Shown: positions 49,073-58,067, counted from the first letter of the stretch. The stretch is 64,000 bases of DNA from Bacillota bacterium (GCA_023393235.1 JAEWMH010000080.1:16443-80442); one strand, 5' to 3'. The notes: generated by a model from the letters alone, not told the origin. Program-made: numbers and translations.

Positions 49073-50004
49073 TTGACTTCACTCCTTTTGGCCAGGACGC
49101 GGATGCCGATGATCAGCGCAAGGGAGATTAATAGCAGCATAAGAGCCATCAGATACAGCGCGTTATTCCAGGCCGTCCCGTAAAAGGTGGAGGGCATGTC
49201 CTTCACGATAGCGGTGGTCAGTACGGTGGTGGAGTCCAAGAGGGATTTCGGCATCTGCGGAGAGTTGCCGATGACCATGAATACAGCCATGGTTTCCCCG
49301 ATGGCGCGGCCCATTCCCAGAATGATGGCCGTAATGACACCAGGGCGGGAAGCAGGCAGCAGCACCTTCCAGATGGTCTGCCAGCGTGTTGCGCCAAGAG
49401 CCAGGGAAGCCTCCTCCAGGCGTACAGGCAAGGAACGGATGGCGTCCTCGGAAATGGACAGGATCGTAGGCATAATCATAACGGCCAGAATGATCGCGGC
49501 GGGCAGAATGCCATAACCAACGGTACTGGGGAAAAGCTTATGCAGAAACGGCACAATGACGGTCATGCCGATAAAGCCGTACACAACGGAGGGAATCCCC
49601 ACAAAGAGGTCCGTTACCGGACGCAGAATTTCCCGCATCCACTGGGGAGCAACCTTGGCCATGAATACCGCGCCGCCCAACGCAATGGGCAAGGACAGCA
49701 GCACCGACAGCAGGGTCAGCACCATGGTGCTGAAGAAGAATGGGAATGCTCCGAACCGGCCTTCGCTGGGTGTCCAGTCCAGGGAGAAGAAAAAGGAGCT
49801 GATCGACACCTCCCGGAAGGTTTGTGTCCCTTGATAACCCACGAAAAAAATCAATGTAAAAATGATAACGGACACGATTGTTGCGCTTAGGATAAACACC
49901 CATCTCATGGCTGCGTCTTCCCCAAGCCGGATTCTGGTCCAGCGTGATACGGGACCAGACTTTCGCTCATTCGTAGCAGGAACTTCCTCCGCCGCGATTG
50001 ACAA
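49069..50004 (-). CDS. pstC: Phosphate ABC transporter permease PstC
   Basis: The 311-residue product has six helices and the EAA-like loop 'LEEASLALGATRWQTIWKVLLPASRPGVITAIILGMGRAIGETMAV'. I start it at TTG 50004, with AAGGAGG 8 nt upstream. The ATG at 50046 gives 14 extra residues that contain that very Shine-Dalgarno sequence and overlaps a putative promoter. It lies after a terminator that follows pstS, with its own PhoP box. Confidence 0.93.
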   Translation of the reverse strand: MSIAAEEVPATNERKSGPVSRWTRIRLGEDAAMRWVFILSATIVSVIIFTLIFFVGYQGTQTFREVSISSFFFSLDWTPSEGRFGAFPFFFSTMVLTLLSVLLSLPIALGGAVFMAKVAPQWMREILRPVTDLFVGIPSVVYGFIGMTVIVPFLHKLFPSTVGYGILPAAIILAVMIMPTILSISEDAIRSLPVRLEEASLALGATRWQTIWKVLLPASRPGVITAIILGMGRAIGETMAVFMVIGNSPQMPKSLLDSTTVLTTAIVKDMPSTFYGTAWNNALYLMALMLLLISLALIIGIRVLAKRSEVK

Positions 50005-50044
50005 ATTAAAAACCTCCTTCATAACGCCTCTCTCTACTTGCTTC

Positions 50045-50098
50045 ATTCTAATTCACCACTGTTATGGAATCATTAATGAATTGTAAACGTGGTGTAAA
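50045..50098 (-). promoter_or_regulatory. PhoP box and possible promoter in front of pstC
   Basis: On the minus strand TTTACA (50093-50098), TTTACA (50082-50087), TTAATG (50071-50076) and ATAACA (50060-50065) recur exactly every 11 bp, the Bacillus PhoP-box spacing. A TAGAAT -10-like hexamer follows (50045-50050). This would permit PhoP-driven expression of pstCAB-phoU separate from pstS. Confidence 0.65.
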
Positions 50099-50197
50099 CA
50101 TTTTCGGCGTATTGGAAGACACAACAAAAGACGGCTTTCGACTATTTTCGTCCGCCGTCCTATGTTGTATTCGCATTCCGGTTCCACTCTCATCCGC

Positions 50198-50230
50198 AAT
50201 AAAAGCCCCGCCTTGCGGCAGAGCTTTTAT
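50198..50230 (-). terminator. Terminator/attenuator between pstS and pstC
   Basis: AAAAGCCCCGCC pairs with GGCAGAGCTTTT (50217-50228); one mismatch. On the minus strand ATT follows. It would give more pstS than pstCAB transcript. Confidence 0.7.
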
Positions 50231-50270
50231 CATCTTTATCTAGTAGTCTGGATTGAAACGTGTTCCTTCA

Positions 50271-51206
50271 TTATTTCTTAGGGGCAAGGCTTGCAGGCAG
50301 GAAGCCCAGTTCTTCAATCTTGGACTTGGTCTTGCCGGCAGCAGGTTTTTGGTACTCGTCGCCCAGGATGTAATCCAGGAACGCCTTAGTAGCGCCGGTA
50401 GGCTCGCCCTTGGTGTACATATGCTCAATGCCGTACAGCGGGTAGGTGCCGCCCTTAATGGTATCAGCGGAGTAAGCAACGCCATCGAACTTAACAGCCT
50501 TCAGGGTGTTGTCAATGTAAGGAGTATCGATATAACCAATGGAACCGGTAGTGGAAGCCACGGAAGTCTTCATGGCGCCGGACTCAGCTTGCGTGATGCC
50601 GTCCTTGGTGAATTGGGCAGTGCCCAGTACGATTTGTTGAACCAGCTTACGGGAGCCGGAGGAGTCAGGACGGTGGATCACGGTGATCTTTTGGTCCTTG
50701 CCGCCAACATCCTTCCAGTTGGTGATCTTGCCGGAGAAAATATCAGCAGCTTGTTGCTTAGTCAGGTTATCTACTGTTACATCATTGTTTACGATAATGG
50801 CGAAAGGTGCCACAGCTACAATGTGGTCAACCAGACCCTTGTCCTTATATTCGTCGCCGGCAGCCACGTCGGAGTTACCGATGTTGGAGGTGCCGTCTGC
50901 TACGTTCTTCAAGCCTGTGCCGGAACCGCCGCCGGTTACGTTAATGGTAGCCTTGGAATTCTTGGCCATAAAGTCTTCAGCAGCAGCCTTTACCAGAGGA
51001 AGCAATGCGCTGGAGCCGGAAGCTGTAACGGTGCCTTCCACTGTCGGTGCCTTGGATGCTGCGGGAGATGCTGCAGTGCTCGCCGATGCCGCTGTGCTTG
51101 CTGCCGGGCTGCTGGCAGAATTTTCTTCTTTTTTGCCTCCGCATCCAGCCAAAACCCCCACCATCATCATTGCAGAAAGAATCAGTACCAACCATTTCTT
51201 AGACAT
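50271..51206 (-). CDS. pstS: Phosphate-binding lipoprotein PstS
   Basis: The 311-residue product has a lipoprotein signal (LVLILSAMMMVGVLAGCGGKK, Cys22) and an Ala/Ser linker. The binding domain has 'TVTASGSSALLPLVKAAAEDFMAKN', 'INVTGGGSGTGLKNVADGTSNIGNSDVAA', 'VHRPDSSGSRKLV' and 'VASTTGSIGYID', the loops that hold phosphate through Ser, Thr, Arg and Asp. It captures phosphate outside the cell and feeds PstCA. AAGGAGG precedes ATG. PhoP box upstream. Confidence 0.96.
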   Translation of the reverse strand: MSKKWLVLILSAMMMVGVLAGCGGKKEENSASSPAASTAASASTAASPAASKAPTVEGTVTASGSSALLPLVKAAAEDFMAKNSKATINVTGGGSGTGLKNVADGTSNIGNSDVAAGDEYKDKGLVDHIVAVAPFAIIVNNDVTVDNLTKQQAADIFSGKITNWKDVGGKDQKITVIHRPDSSGSRKLVQQIVLGTAQFTKDGITQAESGAMKTSVASTTGSIGYIDTPYIDNTLKAVKFDGVAYSADTIKGGTYPLYGIEHMYTKGEPTGATKAFLDYILGDEYQKPAAGKTKSKIEELGFLPASLAPKK

Positions 51207-51260
51207 GTTCTCTTTGTCCTCCTTAGTGTTATCTTTCTGTAACTCATGGTAACAGCGTTT

Positions 51261-51299
51261 TGTTAAGCTTAAACCCTAGATTCGTAAACGGAGTGTAAA
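51261..51299 (-). promoter_or_regulatory. PhoP box in front of pstS
   Basis: On the minus strand TTTACA (51294-51299), TTTACG (51283-51288), a weak AGGGTT (51272-51277) and TTAACA (51261-51266) lie exactly 11 bp apart, about 55-90 nt upstream of pstS. Confidence 0.75.
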
Positions 51300-51362
51300 A
51301 GATTTTAAACATGCAATAACATGAATAGGGACGATTTCCCAAGGTTTCGACAACTTTATGAC

Positions 51363-51414
51363 TTTACAATTCCCTTACATTTCCGTGACGCTGCGATTAT
51401 AAATCGCCTATATA
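51363..51414 (+). promoter_or_regulatory. PhoP box and promoter in front of the chemoreceptor gene
   Basis: TTTACA (51363-51368), CTTACA (51374-51379) and GTGACG (51385-51390) are spaced exactly 11 bp on the plus strand. GTGACG is 18 bp before TATATA (51409-51414), a fair -10. The gene begins at 51456. The PhoP-type half-sites point away from pstS, so this is a second, divergent Pho site. Confidence 0.6.
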
Positions 51415-51455
51415 GTTGAAGCGTAATTCATTCGAACGTTGGAGGGTGTTTGCAC

Positions 51456-53204
51456 ATGCTTTTTCGTCACAACCCCCGCTTAGCGGGGAGATTCCCCGGA
51501 TTGAAGCTGACCCTGAAGCTGCGCTTGGGGATCGGCTTCGCTGCCATTATTGCCGTATTCGTAGTGGCAGCGGTTTTCAATAGCGGGCAAATCGGACGGA
51601 TCCGCGCCAACATGGAAACCCAGGACAGCAAAGTCCGCTTGCAGATGCAGGCCCTTGAGCTGAAGGGTGCGGCCCAGGACATCAAGGATATTGCTTCCGG
51701 ACTGATGATCTCCCGCACGCAAGCCTTTATCGACAAATACAAGGAAGCACGTCCTGTGTTTCTGGAGCAGTCCAAGCAGCTGGGAGACACCGCCTCCACC
51801 GAAGAGCAGCTGAAATGGAGAAGCCAGCTGGTAATGGCCACCACGGATTATCTCAATATGTTCGACCAGGCAGTTACCATCATTTCCGATCCGAATCTGA
51901 AAGATGTAGAGAAGCAAATGAACACCCAATATCTTTATGAGGAAACCCAGAAGCAGCGGGACAAAATCTTCACGCTCACCGACCAGTTCTATACGGCCTT
52001 CAGCCAGGATGCCGAGTCAGCTATGGGGATCTCCCGGGAGACGCTGGACCAAAGCGCCGCGTCCATGTGGCTTTACTCTTTTCTGGCGATTATTCTGGGA
52101 GCAGCCGTCGCCGTTATTATCATTCTCTACTTTGGGCGGAGCATACGAAGGCTGCAGAATGCGGTTTCCGTTATTGCCGAAGGAAACCTGTCCCACAAGA
52201 TCAACTCCTCCTCCCGGGATGAGCTGGGGCAGCTGAGCCGCGCCTTCGATACAATGGTGGACAAGGTGCGGGAGATGGTATTGGAAACCAAAGCCGCTGC
52301 CACTTCTCTGGATGAGCATTCCGGACAGTTCCAGCGTTATTCTCAGGACACCGCCTCTGCCAATGCCCATATCCTTACGGCTATCCAGGAGATCGCCAAA
52401 GGTGCGGGGCAGCAGGCTCAACAAGCGGAGAACAGCGCGGGAATCCTCGATCAGCTGGAACGGGAAATCGGCGATATCTGGGAATATGCCCGGCTGATGA
52501 GCCAAAGCGGCAAAGCCTCCCAGCAGAACACCAAGGATGGACAAACCTCTGTAGAAGCGCTGCAGAAGGCATCCATACAAACGGAGGAGCTGCTCCTCCA
52601 GGTGCAGCAATCCATGGCAGGACTCTCCGAACATTCCTCGAAAATCGGAGCTATAGTGGGCACTATTGGAGAGATTGCTTCGCAAACCAATATCTTATCG
52701 TTGAATGCAGCCATTGAGGCGGCACGGGCAGGAAGCTACGGTAAGGGATTTTCGGTCATTGCCGAAGAGGTCCGGGTATTATCCTTACATACGGGTGAAC
52801 AATCGAAGAATATCGAACGGATTATCAGCGGGCTTAGCGGGGAAATTGCGGCGTTGGGCGAGAAGCTTGCCAACAGCCAGCAGATGATTCTGAAGCAGAA
52901 CAGCCAGGTAGCCAACTGCCTTGGTTCGTTTGAGGCTATTGCCGGCTCCGCGGCGGAGGTTTCCTCCCGGATTGGCCAGGTGAATGGCAAGGTGGACACC
53001 ATCCGGGTGAAATGCCGGGAGCTGGTGGAGAACTTCCAGCAGGTGGCCGCGGTGGCCCAGGAAACGGCGGCAGGTGTGCAGGAGGTGAACGCCACCTCCT
53101 TGCAGCAGGATGCGGCCATCCGCCATGTGGCGGGACAGGCGGAGGACATCCACGCTTTGTCCAAGGAGCTGTTCAGCTCGCTGCAAAGCTTTGTGGTGGA
53201 GTAA
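51456..53204 (+). CDS. Methyl-accepting chemotaxis protein
   Basis: The 582-residue product has membrane helices near residues 26-44 ('[17 protein letters not shown]') and 203-225 ('[23 protein letters not shown]'). Between them is an all-helical four-helix-bundle sensor of about 155 residues, with no Cache motif. A HAMP domain follows ('[23 protein letters not shown]...[14 protein letters not shown]') and then a signalling coiled coil with the hairpin tip '[43 protein letters not shown]'. ATG 51456 has GGAGGG upstream. It is divergent from pstS with a PhoP-type box, so phosphate-dependent expression is likely. The ligand is unknown. Confidence 0.93.
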   Translation: MLFRHNPRLAGRFPGLKLTLKLRLGIGFAAIIAVFVVAAVFNSGQIGRIRANMETQDSKVRLQMQALELKGAAQDIKDIASGLMISRTQAFIDKYKEARPVFLEQSKQLGDTASTEEQLKWRSQLVMATTDYLNMFDQAVTIISDPNLKDVEKQMNTQYLYEETQKQRDKIFTLTDQFYTAFSQDAESAMGISRETLDQSAASMWLYSFLAIILGAAVAVIIILYFGRSIRRLQNAVSVIAEGNLSHKINSSSRDELGQLSRAFDTMVDKVREMVLETKAAATSLDEHSGQFQRYSQDTASANAHILTAIQEIAKGAGQQAQQAENSAGILDQLEREIGDIWEYARLMSQSGKASQQNTKDGQTSVEALQKASIQTEELLLQVQQSMAGLSEHSSKIGAIVGTIGEIASQTNILSLNAAIEAARAGSYGKGFSVIAEEVRVLSLHTGEQSKNIERIISGLSGEIAALGEKLANSQQMILKQNSQVANCLGSFEAIAGSAAEVSSRIGQVNGKVDTIRVKCRELVENFQQVAAVAQETAAGVQEVNATSLQQDAAIRHVAGQAEDIHALSKELFSSLQSFVVE

Positions 53205-53225
53205 AGATATGGTTGCGTTTGCTGT

Positions 53226-53256
53226 AGGCTGCTCCTAAGGGGCAGCCCTTTTTTGA
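53226..53256 (+). terminator. Terminator of the chemoreceptor gene
   Basis: GGCTGC-TCC and GGG-GCAGCC arms, followed by CTTTTTT. Confidence 0.8.
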
Positions 53257-53315
53257 TTTTTGTGGGCCGCCCTCTCCTTCATCTGCAAGGTTAGCACGCC
53301 CTCCTTCCCTCACGC

Positions 53316-53504
53316 GTCTAACGGAACTCAGGGACCCTTAGAAGCCAAAAAAACGCCCGCTGAATTTGTAACGGAACTCAGACAACCTTAGAAGGGAAAA
53401 GACGCCTGGTTGGTGGCTAATGAACGGGCTAACGGTCGCCCAGTTCCGTTAGAATCTGAACGAGAACCAAATTTGTGTTTAAGAGCCTCTCCGTTCCGTT
53501 ACGC
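53316..53504. repeat. Intergenic inverted-word array, copy I (ACTCAG variant, 2+2)
   Basis: This lies in the 468-nt gap between the chemoreceptor and PPK2 genes. Forward words TAACGGAACTCAGGGACCCT (53319) and TAACGGAACTCAGACAACCT (about 53377), each followed by TAGAAG. Reverse words end in CAGTTCCGTTAG (about 53453) and CTCCGTTCCGTTACG (about 53503). All words share GGAACT in place of GGAC. 53505-53640 holds only AT-rich sequence and two short GGGTT-type inverted repeats. Confidence 0.72.
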
Positions 53505-53672
53505 CGGATTCCGTTATGCCCCAACCACCGCTCCACCCCAACATCGACGCCAAAAAGGTTAAAAGAGAGTAAAATAGGGTAATATCCACCTATTGTCCTC
53601 TAGGGGTTGTCTTCAACCCGCTAGGGTTTGCAGACAGTGCCCTAAATCCCCATCAAGGAGTGTGACCCGCAT

Positions 53673-54482
53673 ATGCTGGACCATTACCGGCTGGAGGAAT
53701 CACGAAAAGCCGCTCTTGCCGCCTTCGATCCCGCCGATACCGCGGGTATGAAGAACAAGGAAGCGGCCATGCAGGAATTCAACAAGCTGAAGGAAGAGCT
53801 GTTGGAGGAGCAGGAGAAGCTGTTCGCCAGCAAAGCAGGCAGCGTGCTGATTATTTTTCAGGGCATGGATTGCAGCGGCAAGGACGGTGTAGTCAAAAAA
53901 GTGCTCGCTGGCCTCAATCCCCAAGGCTTCCGCGCCGTCAGCTTCAAAAAACCGGTAGGCGAGGAATTGGCCCACGATTTCCTGTGGCGCTGCCATAAGG
54001 AAACGCCGCCCAAGGGCTACATCGCCGCCTTCAACCGCTCCTATTACGAGGATGTGCTGATTACCCGGGTCCATGGCATGATTAACAACAAAGAAGCACA
54101 GCGGCGGCTGGCCCATATTCGCCATTTTGAGGAGCTGCTGACGGACAGCGGCACCCGGATTATCAAGATTTTCCTCCACATCTCCAAGGAGTTTCAATTG
54201 AAGAAAATCCAGGAGCGGATGGAGAATCCGGAGAAGCTGTGGAAATTCGATCCCAGCGACCTGCAGGAGCGCCGGTACTGGGACCAGTACGTGGAGGCCT
54301 ATGAGGATGTTTTCAGGGAAACCTCCACTCCCCAGTGCCCCTGGTACATCGTGCCCGCCAACCACCGCTGGTTCCGGGATTACTTAGTGCAGCGGATCAT
54401 TGCGGATACGTTCCGGGGTATGAAGCTGAGTTATCCGAAAGCCGATATCGGGGCCAGCGGTCTGCTTGGACCGGAAGGTTAA
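53673..54482 (+). CDS. Polyphosphate kinase 2 family protein
   Basis: The 269-residue product has Walker A 'IIFQGMDCSGKDGVVKKVLAGLNPQGFRAVSFKKP', the lid/cap 'ELAHDFLWRCHKETPPKGYIAAFNRSYYEDVLITRVHG' with Walker B-type 'AAFNRSYYED', and 'IIKIFLHISKEFQLKKIQERMENPEKLWKFDPSDLQERRYWDQYVEAYEDVFRETSTPQCPWYIVPANHRWFRDY', all typical of PPK2. These enzymes transfer phosphate between polyphosphate and nucleotides, often to regenerate NTPs. Class cannot be fixed here. Its place beside the Pho genes suits a phosphate-reserve role. No PhoP box was found upstream. Confidence 0.93.
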   Translation: MLDHYRLEESRKAALAAFDPADTAGMKNKEAAMQEFNKLKEELLEEQEKLFASKAGSVLIIFQGMDCSGKDGVVKKVLAGLNPQGFRAVSFKKPVGEELAHDFLWRCHKETPPKGYIAAFNRSYYEDVLITRVHGMINNKEAQRRLAHIRHFEELLTDSGTRIIKIFLHISKEFQLKKIQERMENPEKLWKFDPSDLQERRYWDQYVEAYEDVFRETSTPQCPWYIVPANHRWFRDYLVQRIIADTFRGMKLSYPKADIGASGLLGPEG

Positions 54483-54594
54483 AGAAGACTCGCCACACGT
54501 GCGATAGGACATGTCTCTTGCCACTCCCTCCAATTGTTGGTATTCTCGGATTAATCAAGCCGGGGACATCAACTGATTGGAGGGATTTTGGGTT

Positions 54595-55422
54595 ATGCAG
54601 GAGAAAGTCAATCATCAAAGCAACGTGGACCGGTTTCTGGGGTTCCAGGAGCTGTATGACGCTCACCGACCCGCCGCTCCGCAAAAAGTGAAGGAGCTGT
54701 TAACCCTGTATCTGGGTAAAAAGCCGGAGCTGGTGGCGGATGTGGGATGCGGCACGGGTTTATCCACTTTTATGTGGGACGGCGACGCAAGCAGAGTGAT
54801 CGGAATTGAACCAAATCCGGATATGCGGTCGAAGGCAGAGGAGAAGCTGAGGGGTATGGAGCCAGGCGGGACTGTCTTTTCCTTCTGTGCCGGGTACAGC
54901 AATGATCTGGGCTTAGCCGACGGAGAGGCGGATATGATCACCTGCTCCCAGGCCTTTCACTGGATGGAGCCGGTGAGCACCTTGAAGGAGTTCGGGCGTG
55001 TGCTGGCCCCGGGCGGTGTTTTTGGCGCTTACGATTGCGACTGGCCGCCTTGTATCGGCTGGGAAGCGGAGCAGGCTTACGGCAAGCTCATCGCCAAAGC
55101 CATAGAGATTCTCAACCGTCTGGTTCCGCCGGAGGAATCCGTGAAGCAGCTGGACAAATCGGAGCATCTGGCCAGAATGAAAAAAAGCGGAGTGTTCCGC
55201 TTTGTGAAGGAAATTGCTTTTCATAACGAGGAACGTTGTGATGCCGCCAGGATTACCGGCATGGCCATGAGCCAAGGCGGTGTGCAGTCTGTGATCAAGC
55301 TGGGTGCGGCGGACGAGCTTCGGGAAGAATTGGAGCAGTTCCGGAAGCGGACGGAGGAGAGTCTGCGCGGGGAAACCCGCTTGGTCCCCTTGGGATACCG
55401 TCTGCGCCTGGGGGTAAAGTAA
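54595..55422 (+). CDS. SAM-dependent methyltransferase (Methyltransf_11)
   Basis: The 275-residue product has motif I 'ELVADVGCGTGLSTFMW', acidic strand-2 end 'VIGIEPNPDM', and 'ADMITCSQAFHWMEPVSTLKEFGRVLAPGGVFGAYDCDW'. The 'SQAFHWM' sequence is typical of trans-aconitate/yeast Tmt1-like methyltransferases. Substrate unknown. Start ATG 54595 with GGAGGG upstream; the upstream TTG 54577 lies inside that site. It abuts the DUF1232 gene (convergent, no gap). Confidence 0.87.
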   Translation: MQEKVNHQSNVDRFLGFQELYDAHRPAAPQKVKELLTLYLGKKPELVADVGCGTGLSTFMWDGDASRVIGIEPNPDMRSKAEEKLRGMEPGGTVFSFCAGYSNDLGLADGEADMITCSQAFHWMEPVSTLKEFGRVLAPGGVFGAYDCDWPPCIGWEAEQAYGKLIAKAIEILNRLVPPEESVKQLDKSEHLARMKKSGVFRFVKEIAFHNEERCDAARITGMAMSQGGVQSVIKLGAADELREELEQFRKRTEESLRGETRLVPLGYRLRLGVK

Positions 55423-55683
55423 TTATTTTTTTAGAACCGGGGCATCCGCTCCGTATTTCTTCTCCATCCGCGTGGCAAACCAGCCTGCCAGGAGAAGGGT
55501 TACGGCAATATCGTCCAGCGGCATAAAGGGCATCACATCCGGCATCACCCAATACACGGCGGCGGGAATGATAAACAAAAGCTTCTCCCCAAGCGGGACT
55601 CTGGAGGACGACAGCAGTCTCCATACTCTGGGCAGCACCGTGAGAATTCTTCTGATTTTGCCTGCACTGACGTGTTTGGCCAT
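55423..55683 (-). CDS. DUF1232 (YkvA-like) small membrane-associated protein
   Basis: The 86-residue product holds 'VPLGEKLLFIIPAAVYWVMPDVMPFMPLDDIAVTLLLAGWF'. This is the DUF1232 signature, in which a hydrophobic strand leads into P-x-D-x-x-P (here MPDVMPFMPLDD). One or two membrane segments are likely. Function unknown. The stop codon directly abuts that of the methyltransferase gene. Confidence 0.85.
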   Translation of the reverse strand: MAKHVSAGKIRRILTVLPRVWRLLSSSRVPLGEKLLFIIPAAVYWVMPDVMPFMPLDDIAVTLLLAGWFATRMEKKYGADAPVLKK

Positions 55684-55773
55684 CTGATGTTCCCCCTAAG
55701 GTAAAAATATAGCTTCTGCAGCCGGAAATACTCTGTATGATCTATTTAACCTTATTGTCTGCTGTATATTCAA

Positions 55774-55808
55774 ATAAAAGCCACCCGAATGCTGATCGGG
55801 TGGCTTTC
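55774..55808 (-). terminator. Terminator of the oxidoreductase gene
   Basis: AAGCCACCCGA pairs exactly with TCGGGTGGCTT around a 7-nt loop; the minus-strand transcript continues into TTATTTG. Confidence 0.85.
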
Positions 55809-55829
55809 GTTTTAGTAAGGAATAAGTGC

Positions 55830-56915
55830 TTACTCGAAGGAAATGGCTTTGCCGTTTTTGGCGGATTCGTAAATGGCCTCCAGAATTTCGGATACCACCA
55901 GCGCCTGCTTCGGTGTTACGGTCAGCGGGGAGCCCTTCACGATGGCATCGTACCATACGCGCATTTCCACATCCACATTGTTCTCGGACTTGCCCTCATA
56001 GAAGGCGACGCCGCCGGACTTCAGCTCAATCTCCTGGGTGTACAGGCGGGAGTTTTTCTCGCCGTTGATAAACAGGCCGCCGTCCATATCGGCTCCGGCT
56101 TTGGTGCCCACCAGGGTAACCTTGGCTTCGTCAAACTTGCGAAGGTTGATGGCCCAGCTGGATTCCAGCAGAACCGTAGCACCGTTTTTGAAGGTAATCA
56201 TGCCGAAGGCGGAATCTTCCACGGTGAATTGCTTCGGGTCCCACGGTCCCCAAGCGTTGGCGGAATTTACGTTGTCGGCCAGCTTCCGGTAGGTGCTACC
56301 CAGCACTACCTTCGGCTCGTAGTTGTTCATCATCCACAGGGTCAGATCCAGGGCATGGGTGCCGATGTCGATCAGCGGGCCGCCGCCTTGCTTTTCCTCG
56401 TCCAGGAATACGCCCCAGGTAGGAACGGCGCGGCGGCGCAGCGCATGTGCCTTGGCGTAATAGATTTCACCCAGCTCGCCTTGTTCGCACAGCTCCTTGA
56501 GGTACAGGCTGTCGGGGCGGAAGCGGTTGTTATAACCAACGGTAAGCAGCTTACCGGTACGTTCGGACGCGGCCAGCATTTCGCGGGCGGAAGCGGCGGT
56601 TTTGGCCATGGGCTTTTCGCTCATCACATGTTTGCCGGCCTCCAGGAAAGCGATGGCGATTTCCGCATGGGAATCATTGGGGGTACATACGTGAACCACA
56701 TCAATGGAAGCGTTGTCAAGGAGTTCCTTGTAATCGGTCAGGACCAGAGATTCTTCCGTTCCGTATTCGGTCTTCGCTTTGGCTGCCCGCTCGGGGATAA
56801 TATCACAGAATGCAGCAAGCTCCAGAACGTCTGTTTTCTTGGCCAGTGCCGGCAGATGCTTGCCATTGGCGATCCCGCCGCATCCGATAATTGCGACTTT
56901 CAACTTTTTTGCCAT
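55830..56915 (-). CDS. Gfo/Idh/MocA-family NAD(P)-dependent oxidoreductase
   Basis: The 361-residue product has a Rossmann N-terminus 'LKVAIIGCGGIANGKHLPALAK' and the catalytic 'GKHVMSEKPMAKTAASAREM' with the conserved EKP lysine. Further on is the substrate-site motif 'GGGPLIDIGTHALDLTLWMMN', with Asp and His as usual. These enzymes oxidise sugars, inositol or related cyclic polyols. GGAGG before ATG. The gene is divergent from an AraC regulator, which probably controls it. The substrate cannot be told. Confidence 0.93.
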   Translation of the reverse strand: MAKKLKVAIIGCGGIANGKHLPALAKKTDVLELAAFCDIIPERAAKAKTEYGTEESLVLTDYKELLDNASIDVVHVCTPNDSHAEIAIAFLEAGKHVMSEKPMAKTAASAREMLAASERTGKLLTVGYNNRFRPDSLYLKELCEQGELGEIYYAKAHALRRRAVPTWGVFLDEEKQGGGPLIDIGTHALDLTLWMMNNYEPKVVLGSTYRKLADNVNSANAWGPWDPKQFTVEDSAFGMITFKNGATVLLESSWAINLRKFDEAKVTLVGTKAGADMDGGLFINGEKNSRLYTQEIELKSGGVAFYEGKSENNVDVEMRVWYDAIVKGSPLTVTPKQALVVSEILEAIYESAKNGKAISFE

Positions 56916-57055
56916 GTTAATCGTATGTCCTCCTTTTGATTGCCGCTCCAGGGTATTCGCAACTGAACTACACTTGTAGTATAGTCAAAGGAGGCGCAAA
57001 AATAAATTGCCGTTCTAGTTGTCCTTTTATGCTATTTTGTCATTCGGAGGCCCTT

Positions 57056-57928
57056 ATGGAATTATCCCAGGATCAGGCGATCCATGAGCAAATCACGTTC
57101 GAGAATCCCTTCATCTCCTTGCGCATTTTTCAGGCATCCAGCAACCGGGACGGGGGCAGCAAGTGGCATTATCATAAGGAACTGGAGATTCTCTGCATCC
57201 TGGAAGGACGCCTTGACGTCAACGTGGAGGAGTCGCAGTATGTCCTGCAAGGCGGCGATGTGATTATCATCGGCGCCAAGGAGCTGCACAAGGACCGCTG
57301 CTACCAACTGTACGGGCTTAAATATATCGTGCTCCAATTTGATATTGAGCAATTTGTGGAGAACAGTACGCTAAACTATTTCCGCTCCATATCACAGCCG
57401 GGGTTTGCGCTGCACAAGCTCAATTACATCTTCAAGGAGCATCCGGACGTGGCCCGCCAAGCACTGGAATCGGTGAAGGAAATTCTGCACGAGGTGCAGG
57501 AAAAGCGGGAGGGCTACGAAATGGCGGCCAGCCTCCAAGTGAAGTCCATTATGCTGGCGCTTCTGCGCAATGACACCCGGCAGCTGATCCGCTTGAAGGA
57601 ACGCGGGGATATGACCCGGCTGAAGCCGGTGCTGGATTATGTGGAGGAAAATCTGGAGAACCGGATTCAGGTGGAAGAGGTCTGCCGGATCGCCAACGTA
57701 AGCTACTATTATTTTGTCAAATACTTCAAAAAGGTCATGGGGATGTCCTTCCTGGAATACGTCAACTTCAAGAAGATCAAAAAAGCCGAGCGAATGCTGC
57801 TCACCCAGGACGTCAGTGTCACCCAGGTGGCAGACAGCATCGGCATGCCCAACATGGCACATTTCTACAAGGTGTTCAAAAAGTACAACCAATGCTCGCC
57901 CAATGAGTACCGGAAGAAAATGGGGTAA
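57056..57928 (+). CDS. AraC-family regulator with N-terminal cupin domain
   Basis: The 290-residue product has a cupin ligand domain ('SKWHYHKELEILCILEGRLDVNVEESQYVLQGGDVIIIGAKELHK', residues about 35-85) and two HTH units at the C-terminus ('IQVEEVCRIANVSYYYFVKYFKKVMGMSFLEYVNFKKIKKAERML' and 'VTQVADSIGMPNMAHFYKVFKKYNQCSPNEYRK'). Such regulators sense sugars. I start at ATG 57056 with CGGAGG upstream; the longer reading from 56936 runs through the divergent promoter. Likely activator of the oxidoreductase gene. Confidence 0.92.
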   Translation: MELSQDQAIHEQITFENPFISLRIFQASSNRDGGSKWHYHKELEILCILEGRLDVNVEESQYVLQGGDVIIIGAKELHKDRCYQLYGLKYIVLQFDIEQFVENSTLNYFRSISQPGFALHKLNYIFKEHPDVARQALESVKEILHEVQEKREGYEMAASLQVKSIMLALLRNDTRQLIRLKERGDMTRLKPVLDYVEENLENRIQVEEVCRIANVSYYYFVKYFKKVMGMSFLEYVNFKKIKKAERMLLTQDVSVTQVADSIGMPNMAHFYKVFKKYNQCSPNEYRKKMG

Positions 57929-58007
57929 CCCCCCAACCTGGTCCCTGCCGCAGACCGGGCAGGTTGGGGAAGCCTCGAAATTGGCGAAGCGGATTTGAGG
58001 GGCTGGT

Positions 58008-58067
58008 CCGCAGAGCGTGGGCTATGCCCGCAAAACGTGGGATATGCTCGCAGCGCGTGGGCCAGCC
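58008..58067. repeat. Three tandem 20-bp repeats
   Basis: Units at 58008-58027, 58028-58047 and 58048-58067 share the pattern YCGCARNRCGTGGGNYANSC with no gaps. Part of the 574-nt gap between the AraC gene and phoP, which also holds array J, and near 58375-58425 a loosely repeated CTCYGCTMCGCCCATGG. Confidence 0.7.

Noticed and set aside
53580..53672. PhoP box upstream of the PPK2 gene
   Set aside because: No TTTACA-type hexamers in 11-bp register were found there.
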